A stretch of DNA of 64,000 bases. Source: Agelas oroides. Taxonomy: Eukaryota > Porifera > Demospongiae > Agelasida > Agelasidae. Location: contig OX422187.1 of assembly GCA_949130485.1 (NCBI GenBank), forward strand, positions 3,192,159-3,256,158, written 5' to 3'. Shown here piece after piece: positions 49,301 to 59,957 of the stretch (within the stretch, counting starts at the first letter, position 1; every line of letters starts with the position of its first letter). Made by a program: the position numbers and the translations under genes. The notes beneath the pieces were generated by a model. That model was not told where the DNA came from, made no database searches, and worked only from the letters and a program-made list of their open reading frames with translations.

Positions 49301-52300
49301 GTATATAAATTGGATATACTACCTATACACAGAGTATAAACATGATATACTCCAAGTATAGGTAGTATATCCGATACTTATAGAGGAGCTCACAATTGTC
49401 GTAGCTCAGTGACCAGAGGACTGGTGACTCAAACCAAGAGCCCAGGTTCGATTCCCAGTGACTGGTAGCTTTTCATTTCCCTCTTTTTACCTGTGGGCAT
49501 GTGCTTATTCCTAATCTGCATATTGTCATGTCGGAAATAGCCACATAGCTGACCCATGAACCTCCTGTGAAAGAAGATTTTGTGTGTGTGCGCGTGTGGA
49601 TGTATGTCCTTCTTATAAGGAAGAACTTGAGGTTGGCTAACTGCGGTTGAGCTTCTGTGTTCTATAGAGGCTCAGACGGGTACACAAAGAGCACAATAGC
49701 TGGGAAAGACCCTGTCACCTAATAAAGATGCCTTGTACCCCAGACATTGCTGTGGAACTGACGAGGCACTGCTATGGTCTCAGTGTTCAAACTATACAGC
49801 TTCACGTTATTAATCAGTTACCTCTACAAGGCATGAAGCCATGAGGTGGGAAGCCTAGTTAGCTGACTGTATATACCCATGGAGGTGGTTAGTCATTATA
49901 CGGTTCCCAAACACTGGTTAAAATCTTGGGGCTACATCTGGAGGACGAGACTCATATTATATCAAGACCGATTTTTGATGCTTTTTCTATTATTATATAG
50001 TTGTTATGGAGGGCTCTGACGTTTTGTTTGTTTGTTTGTTTGTTTGCTTGTTGTTGCCAAAGTCCATTTCAACGCTGCCAAAGTTCTAATTTTATCAGAA
50101 AAGAGTTCTTGCCACATGCATCAGATGGTAGACGTGGCATGTGGTCACAGACAATGAAAGCACAGCTGTGCAAAGCTCACTCACACTTAGTCCAATCATA
50201 TGGTCTTCTGAACATGTAATTGAATGGAAAATTAGAAACTGCATTTGGTAATGGATCCTTTTTATGCAAGGCTTTGTGGTGGGCCTACAAAGTACTGGAA
50301 ATGTTGCCTATGTACAATACTTTACCTACTAGTTGTGATACCATGGAAACCGAGTGTATTTCTTGTAGTTAAAATTTGTTTTTGTTTTTAAGTGCTTCAC
50401 TGTAGGTTTAAACAAGCAAACACCACCACAAAGGCAACTCACATACGCTTGGTCACCTTGGTAGCAAGAGGCAACTCACGGCTGTCCTGTCGTGTGATTA
50501 TTAACCTTTGTTCATAGTTTAGTACCCAGAACTAACCCCACAGCGGCAAGGGTCTGGTGACACAAACCTGAATCCTTGGGCTTGCTCCAGGATTTGAGAG
50601 CAACCAGTGAAATCAGATTTTAATATAGGAAAACCAACTACAGCTGCCTTGTTCAACACAGAACAATTTGCATCCCTCTACAGTTACAAGGCTTCAATAC
50701 TTCTGTAGGTCCAAGGATTCATGCTTGCATTGTTGTACCTTTTCTCTGTGAGTTAGGTACAAAACAGCTTTTTTTGAGCTTCTCTAAGAACTGGCTAAGA
50801 ACTGGCTAGACCACTGCTGACTGGGCGTTGGCAGAACCCTTACCAGCAGTTTGCTTTCAACATGCATACAAGTATTGTATATACCACCTATACAAGGATT
50901 ATAAACTCCGCTAGCAATTTCCCCAAGGCATGGCTGAAGGAAGTTGACCTCAGTATATACATTAAACAAAACTACAAGTTCGTAAACTATTCTACTACAT
51001 CATGAAAGTTTTGTGTAAACTATTCACATACATGAAAGGAGTACATGACCCATTGTACTCCTCAAGAACACATGACGACATCATTTTTAAAAAACGACAT
51101 CATCTTGCGCTCTTAGCTCCTCTATCCATCCAATGAAATACCTAAAGAAGTGTAATACTAACTATGTACTTATGAATATGTTTGCTGCAGTTGTGTGCAT
51201 ACCCATGTGTGCATGCACACTTACATCAGAACCCCTACATACAAGTTCGTTCAGAATTGTTATTATTGAGTTGCACATGTGCACAACTAGGTGTTCAGTA
51301 CGGATAGTGAAACATGAGCCGATTGGCTCTCAAAGGATTCAATTTGAAACCCTCTTTTCGGTGATGTCGTGGGTACTAAAGTCTCCATGGACAGTTGAGT
51401 TTGACCAAGCTTTTGTAATTCAATTGTATGAGATGAATTTGAGGAACACTAAAAGCCAGCTGTCCCTAGGGATAAACACGCTAGGCCCCGGGCTCCTGGG
51501 TTGAGCTGGCAGAGTTATGGCCACTGAGCTACAGTTACCAAGCAACCACCGTCTCTCTTCATGTACTTTCTATTTTGTCTCATGCCATTGTGTAAATATT
51601 TCCAGCTGAGTCATGACGCTTTTGTGTGTGACTAGGAGGATTACTTGTGCAGGGATGAATTTCAGTTTGTGTGTCTTTTTGTGTCCGTGTCCACATGTTT
51701 GTCTGTGCGTGAGTGTGTCTGTGCATGAGTTTGTGCGTGAGTTTGTGCGTGAGTGTATCTGTGTGTGAGTTTGTGCGTGAGTGTGTCTGTGCGTGAGTAT
51801 GTCTGTCTTTAAAATGTTTTTGGAACAAGCCGCCAAAGTGACCTCACTAACACCCATGTACAAACCAAAGTAATTCCAGGAGGAATTGAATACGGCCCAG
51901 TTTATCTAACCACTAAACAGGACAGCGGTCCAAACATGCTGTACTGTCTGGCCATTTTTGAACTTCCCAGAATAAATTTCTGAATTGTTGCACCTAGCAA
52001 CAAGCTTGGTGTGTGATGTGGATGTGGTTTTGGGCTGATACCCAACTGATGGTAAACTCCCTACACTACTGCATTTGGCACTATTAATTATTGTGTTGTA
52101 TGGCACTATTAATTGTGTTTGGGGTGAAATTAATTGAATTTGTGGTAAAGTATTGGATATACTACCTATACAAGGAGTATAAACACAGATATACTCAGCT
52201 AGACGGTTTATCCGAGGCGCAGCTGAGGGTAAACAATCTAGCAATCTTATACTCTGAGTATTGGTAGTATATCCACATTGAGACAGTAAACTATAACTCA

Positions 52301-52580
52301 GTTTTGTGTAAACTATTCTATACATCATACAAATTTTGTACACACTATTATTTTGCATGATAAGAGTATATGACCCATTATATTCCACTGTTCGTCCAAT
52401 GAAATACTTAGAAAGTGATGTAATGTGGTATAATTAATTGTTGTTGTGCTCTCATATAACTCTTTGTTTTGAGAAAGGAAATTACCTCAGCTATATCATT
52501 AGCCTGGTTGGTTTGTCCCTCCAGAAACTTGTGTATGCATGTGTGCATGCATACATTCATACACGTGTGCATGTGTAGAA

Positions 52581-52617
<37 letters not shown>

Positions 52618-54475
52618 GTGTGCACACACACTGTCTACGAATGTGGCTATCATTCCCCAAACAGTTGTGCTGTACACCCGGTCCATTCCAATGTCCACAG
52701 TAGGAGAAAACATAACTGAATTAAATTATGAATTTACTTGGAATTTGATAACCTGTAATTCTATGCTCTGGTGTGTATAGACAGAGGGGTGAGGACGAGG
52801 GGGGAGTTACGTACATGTAGGTGTGTCTTGGTGGGAGGGAGATATTCTAGATTTGGCTGTACGGGTACAAACGACTGCAAAGTGTTAGTATCAACTATTG
52901 TGTTGTGACATCAGGATGGTTTTGCCATCAAAATTCTTTGCTTATTTTTATTTCGTAACATCGTAACCTAATGCTCTACCAGCCATCCCCTCGCAGAAAT
53001 CCTGGATCAACCCCTGGACATGTTTCAACAGATGGGAGTTGTTTCAACATGTGTGATGTGCCATATTAAAAAGTTATTTCTCCATCATGGAACTAAAAGC
53101 GATTTTGTATCTCCCCAAGTGCCAACCTTGTTGTCTTACTTTTTAACTGAGGATGGAATTTTCCCTTGGTGGCGGCTCTTTTTTTTTTTTGGAACTAGAA
53201 CTAGCTTGTGCCTTGTTGCACAAATCTTTGCAGCTTAAAATTTCCAAAAGTGACCCCCAAAAAGTTTTGAAGAAGGAAAGAAAGTGATCATAATAGATTA
53301 GGATAAACCTCTTTTTAGTTTAACAAAAAAGAAATGTATTATGTAAATGGTTTTGTATGCAAAACTGAGGACCACGTGTCTACCCATTTTAATTAGTTTT
53401 TTTTTTTTACCAAAAATAGGATTATAACAACACCTGTGACAAACTATGTAAACAGAAAAGATAAACAAAACAACTCAATTTCCAAAGAAGAAAGAGAGTT
53501 GTTGTTTTTTTTTGGCATTACTGAAGCATGGGACGATATGGTGCCAAGTTTGTTTTTTTATTTTTATGTTCTCGGTTGGCTTATACTCAAGTACAGTGGT
53601 ATTGTATGTCTCGTTACCAAGGCAACCTTCTTGAATGTTGCTCATATCAACTGTTGCCGATGACACATTATACCGCCAACACGAACCATAAAGATGTGCT
53701 TGAAAAAGCCCAATGCCAATGTATTAAAAACAAATATAATTCCCTAATAGGATTGGTTTTTTATTCTTTATTTAGAAAACCAATCTTGAAACTGGAAGTG
53801 AAAGAATTTTGTATTTTCTATAGAAAACGTAATAAAGTTTTTGAGGTCTTTAGTAAAATTTCATGCACCATATATATATGAATACATACGTAATATTTAA
53901 TTGTTTCCAGTAAGAAATCCTTACATTTCTGGGTTTTTTCTAGGTACGTACATTGTTCCTAGGTCGTTCCTTGTCCATTTCTGGATCATTTTCAGTATCA
54001 TAATAACAAAACACAATTTTGAGTTTGAGACAGTGTGTATGTGTGTGTGTGTGCGCGTCACAGCAAACTCAATGTGTGTGTGTGTGTCGCAGGTGTAGCT
54101 ACCATGCATTGCTATGTGGGTTGTCAAGCATCAAATTATGACTATTGATTCATCGTACACAGGCAGACGGACATAGAATTATGACTCCTCATTACACATG
54201 CCTGTAGTTCATAGTTATGTAGGCACACACCACAACAGAACCTACTCACCTACGCATCTGCCACCTTTAAGCTTGTTTACATGTTTATTATCTTTGCTGT
54301 GATTGTTGTGTTTTGGTTTCTGTCCCTGCAGCCTTCCTACTGACAGTGAAATGTCAGTGAAGTGTAATGTCATTACCTCTGCTGTCAAGATGTTGCACCC
54401 TTCCCCACCCTCCCCCTCTCCCTCTCCACCAACTATCACCACCAAGTAGGTTTTAGCACGTGCGTATGCATGCAT

Positions 54476-54517
<42 letters not shown>

Positions 54518-57500
54518 GGACACACACACACACACGGACACACACACACACACACTATAAGATATCCTCTCACGAGAGGCATGGTTTGCTGTTGTGGTTG
54601 AAAGTAGCATGGACCCTGCCATCAATATGGAGGAAGCGAAATCCCTTTTTACCTTAAAAAGCCATTTAAATACACAACCTGATCCCTATGTTCACTAAGT
54701 AAACGTAGTAAGATGGTAATCTTCAGCCGAGACGTCACAAGTATGTCATTTGTATATATTACCTATTTACGGTACACAACTGCGTACTACTATTACTACA
54801 TACACACAGATTAAAAATAGTTTACCATATGTATGTTAGATCTTTTTCGTCCTTACATCATCATGTTGCTCTATCTGAAACTGGTCAATGAGATAATTTA
54901 CGAACGAACGAGGGTGGCAGTGAATGTAGAAGTTGGTCTCCAAATACTTTCAGCGGTGGTAGATTGTTGTACAACTCCAGATCTGGCCCCAATCCTGTAT
55001 AAACTATGAAATGACAAAGCTGAAAGCAGTGTGTGTTGAAAATAAAATGCTTGGTAGCCATCATCCTTGTTCTCATTGGTGAACCAAGTATCTCTTAGAC
55101 CGTCCATGAGTCTCAATAAGGGGGGAAGAAAACTCTGTTACCATAGTGCTAAGACACCTTTACTAGTAGATATCAGGTTGTGCAAGCCAAGTTTGTTGAG
55201 ACGAATCGGTGCATACATGTCGTCGTCTAACTCCCAACCAAATTGCCTCATTCCCAGGCTCTTTGTAACTTTTGCTAGAGATGGTTTTCATGGAGTGTGG
55301 CTTCACTTCCAGAGGGCAATAGTTGGGGTCTGTGTTTAGTGCAGCTGTGTACAAAACACAGGCTAGTAAGCGCTACATTGAGTCCTTACCATTAGTACTG
55401 AAAGATAAAAGAAGCTGTTTCTCTCAAGGTGAAAGGTCTGCTATACAGCTGCCTCTTGATTGCGCGTTTGCCCTCCGAAAGTAGGACGCTTAATTGACAT
55501 TTGGAAACCATCTATAGCAAACAAGCGCCCATGAAGATGACTTGTGTCACCCCTGACATAGATAGTGCCCAGCCTCATTTCCAGGCTCCTCTCCAGTTTT
55601 CGGTTTCATAATGTACCACAAGCTGGCAGGAGCTGCTGGGGAGGAAACTTAGGAACAATACCCTCTTTGTTTCAATTTCAGTAGAGTGTACTGGTTTGGG
55701 AAAGTTGCTGGAGTGTTTACGAAACAGCTAGTTTTTCGGGAATAACGATATCGTATTGTGGTATTTGTATTTTCATTATTTCCATGCAGATTTAGTCTAT
55801 GCGCTTGCTTAATGATTCCCGATAAGGAATGGAGTGTGGTTGAGCTAGGAGACAGAGTGGTTTGAACACTTGGAGTGTTTTAGCTGCCCACTGTGAACGT
55901 TTTAGCTTTTCACTATGTCTCTGTTGGTCCTTACAGATTGTTATTAAAGTAGCCAGGTGCAACCAATGACTGGCCAGTGGTAGACTACCTTTGTGTGCTC
56001 CACACAGAAGCCAGCCAGCTTTATAAACACTTTCTTTTTCCTAAATGCCTCACTCTATTAGGGGACTATTGAGCGGCATGGCTGCTTTTGTGCTCCCTTT
56101 TGTCGTTACTATGGCAACGATGGTATAGCCATTGTCCATTATCCATTGGTCCAAGTCAAAACTTATTGTCAGGTAAACTGTGGCTGGATTTCTGATTTTG
56201 CTGGTTTTGCTCTGGGAAAAATGCGAATCAACCAGTGAAGTACGTCTGAAGGTTTCCACAAGCTACACATACTGAAAGTGGTTTCCAGGACAATTTTATG
56301 CTTATTTATTTTACCTTCCAGTCTTGTTCAAGATAACATCACAGATGTAAAATATGCGACTGGTATTTTGCGGAGTAAGCATGATGTCATTGACCTTATT
56401 AAGTCAATGACATCATAATGGGTTCGAACATTTTGAGTGTGTCACAAACTAGTTCATCCACAGTTTATCATCACTATCAGGATAAGAAAAAAAAAGTTCT
56501 CCCATGCGGGGAATCGAACCCCGGCCACGGCGGTGAGAGCGCCGGATCCTAACCACTAGACCACATGGGACTGGCCTGAAGGGATGGGTTTTCAGGACTT
56601 AATGTAACTCGGGTGCTCAATTTTGAGCAAAAATAAAAGCAATTTCTGGCAGTTTTGGTGTCTTGTTCTTGCAGTACATAGCACTATTCTAAGTGTGAAA
56701 CTTAGCTAGTTTTGCAGAGTGAGACGTCATCAAAAAATGCGTGAGATTTGACCCAAATGCGTGAGACTCTGTCATGCAACTATACTAAGATGCTAATCGG
56801 CACTCACAGTTACAAACTAGTTCATCCACAGTTTATCATCACTATCAGGATAAGAAAAAAAAAGTTCTCCCATGCGGGGAATCGAACCCCGGCCACGGCG
56901 GTGAGAGCGCCGGATCCTAACCACTAGACCACATGGGACTGGCCTGAAGGGATGGGTTTTCAGGACTTAATGTAACTCGGGTGCTCAATTTTGAGCAAAA
57001 ATAAAAGCAATTTCTGGCAGTTTTGGTGTCTTGTTCTTGCAGTACATAGCACTATTCTAAGTGTGAAACTTAGCTAGTTTTGCAGAGTGAGACGTCATCA
57101 AAAAATGCGTGAGATTTGACCCAAATGCGTGAGACTCTGTCATGCAACTATACTAAGATGCTAATCGGCACTCACAGTTACTGTCTTGTGAAGACGAACC
57201 ATGCCTTAGCCCGGTTCCCAGGAGGACTGGGAATGAAACTATGTTTTTGACAAGGGGCGTGTCTGCTTTTGCGGGCTTGCGAAATGAACTAGCATGAGAC
57301 ATTGAGCTGCAGAGAGAACTGAAAGGTCGGTCAAAGTTACGTGAGATTGGCGTGTCCATGCATGAGTGTGAGATGATCCACAAATGCGTGTGTCTCACGC
57401 ACAATGCGTGAAACTTCAGAGGTCTGCTAGTTGTCAGAGTCAATGTATCTCTCTGCCTCTGAAACCGTAGCTTAGTATGGTATGGTTTGAAGCAGTACTT

Positions 57501-59919
57501 TGAGCCGCCCACACAACATGCCAGAATTTGCGGGTCTTCCTGAGCGTGGCTTGTCCCGTTCTTACACAACTCCTGTTATGAAGCTCTGGGATGCACATCT
57601 GATTCCGAGGACAAAATGTCTCCATGGTTACGCCCCCTCTTCTCTGTGTGCATGCGTGTGTTTGTCTATGTGGTTTTTCTGTTGCAGACAATCAATAACA
57701 ATGTTCGTCTGGGACTGTCGACACAATTTAATCTTTTGATACCTTGGAGTTTGTGTTGAGTGTACAACCAAACTTTCTATATGGTTGCCATGCAACAAAC
57801 GAGTGTAAACTCTGGGCACTAGTTTCCCAACCAGACTATGTTTGGTTCCATTTACCTGTTGCGAAGTAAGCACGCTCCCTGAGAAGTATAGTCAGTGTGT
57901 CTCCCTGAGGCCAGAGTAGGTACAATGTCACCCACTATGCAGGACACGTTCCGGCTGTGACCAGAGGATGGGGACTGCTATCTCATGCAAGAAATGAAGT
58001 CAGGTGGCTGGGCTTATCCTTATGGTAGGTAGAAGTTTCTTGAAGGGAGTGACTCTTTGTGCCGGTGTCCTTTTCCTGAGCAGTGCTGTGAGGATTAGCT
58101 CTCTGTTGTGACCAGCAAAGTACTACGTTTGTAGCCTCATTCCTAGGCTTTCTTCCAGCTCTGTCTTCTCTCAAGTATTAGTACATCTCCACCACCACCC
58201 ATACACCACTTGATAAAAACCTGGAGAAGGACAAAAAAACAAAAAAAACAAGCAAAAAAGTGTCTCCCATGCGGGGAATTGAACCCCAGCCATGGCAGTG
58301 AGAGTGCCGGATCCTAACCACTAGATTACATGGGTGTATAGCTTTTCAGGACTTACTGAAACTTACAAATAGTCTTTTTGCTTATTTTGGAGCATTAAAA
58401 AAAGTAAGTTTTCGGAGTCCATGTGATAAAGTGCTTGAAAGTGACGTCCACACATTAGACTGAAGGTGTCCACAAGCTAATACATGCTGAAAGTGGTTTC
58501 CAGGACGATTTTATGCTTATTTTTTTACCGTCCAGTCTTGTTAAAAATAACATCAAAGATGTAAAATATGCGAGACCAATTAGACTGGTATTTTGTGGTC
58601 AGTAGTTGAATCAATGGCCTGCTTGAGAATTTAAAACCCTCATTAGAGGACATTGTTGCCGTGGCATTCTGCTGGCAAGCCCATAGCCTTTGCCCATTAG
58701 AGCTTTTTGGCAAGCGATATCTTGAAACAGCCAGTCTGAATGAGCTAATCCGATAAACACAGATGTACCTAATGGCTATAATTGAATAGTGGGTGACATA
58801 CGATTTATGATTTATGCGTATTTAGTTTTACGTTCCATATATTTGTACTTTAGATACTGCACATGGGCCTGTTTATATTGCACAAGGGGGATCTATAATA
58901 TCCCATGTGTATATACACTTAGCACCCGTAACTAGGCAACAAGAGTACAATTTGTCTTCTATACCATAGCAGTAATTAAGACTGTGTGTGTCAGCAAATT
59001 TTAATTTCGTCTAAGTACAATGCCATGCCACCTGTGTTGTTCGAATTTATACGCCCATATGTGCAGCCCAAAGCCTTCCACCTCACTGCCTCCTCCCCCT
59101 CCACTGACCAGCCCACCCCTCCAGTCAGTGAGGTGAAGCCCACCCCTCCAGAGGTACAGTCACTCAAGTCCCCCTCTCCCTCTCCCCCTCGAGCTCGAGT
59201 TTATACACCCATATGTGCACAGATAGTTAAGCATTTGGTTGTGTCCGTCAGTCTATCAACGAAAACCACCCAAACAGGCAATTTAGATGGTTTAAACACT
59301 CATACTTGTGACAACCATAATGTTATTCATTTCCAACAAATTCTTATCAAGTGCCTTTGTGCCTTGCAACTAGTGGATGAATCTCTCTAACAAGGATACT
59401 TTTGGGACTAAGTGAGGTCTCCTTAGTTCAGGGGGAAAGTTAAGAATTAGTAAGTTGTCCTTTTGGGGAATTATTATTATATACAGGTAGGTTTCCTGGT
59501 TATGTAGTGCCCTTAATCCAGTGGCATCCTGAGAGGGTCCACAGGAGTTGTAAGTATACCACCAATACTTCAATTGTGTCGCTCAATCAGCTCAGTGTGT
59601 GAGGTCTATGTGGCCCACCAGTTGACACAATAAGGGGATGCACAATGTGAGAAAAGATCCCTTAGACAGCCATTGTTGCCTGAAGCCAACTGGAAACAGA
59701 ACTCGAAAATGAAATTTTAGTTCAACTTCAATGCATGTGACATAAATGGTTACCGCTGTTACATAATTGTGTCATGTTTTTGAAAGCCACCCATTAGCTA
59801 CCTTGAGGCATAGATTTTACTATTCAGCAGTCAATTAGCTTGCCTTTGTTTATTGCATTCATGCATAGAGAAGTAACTTTTGTTTGAACAATGAATTTAC
59901 CTTCTTTTGCTGTTTGCCA

Positions 59920-59957
<38 letters not shown>

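Larger units (their letters stand above)
56445..57180. repeat. 368-bp exact tandem duplication with tRNA-Glu
   Basis: 56445-56812 and 56813-57180 look identical by eye throughout, including flanks, so the duplication is very recent. Each carries one tRNA-Glu. Confidence 0.93.

Noticed and set aside
59025-59390. Frame [20 protein letters not shown] as the coding frame of KLF exon 8
   Set aside because: It is phase 0, so it cannot join the phase-2 exons on either side. The overlapping 66-nt phase-2 exon fits instead, but remains optional.
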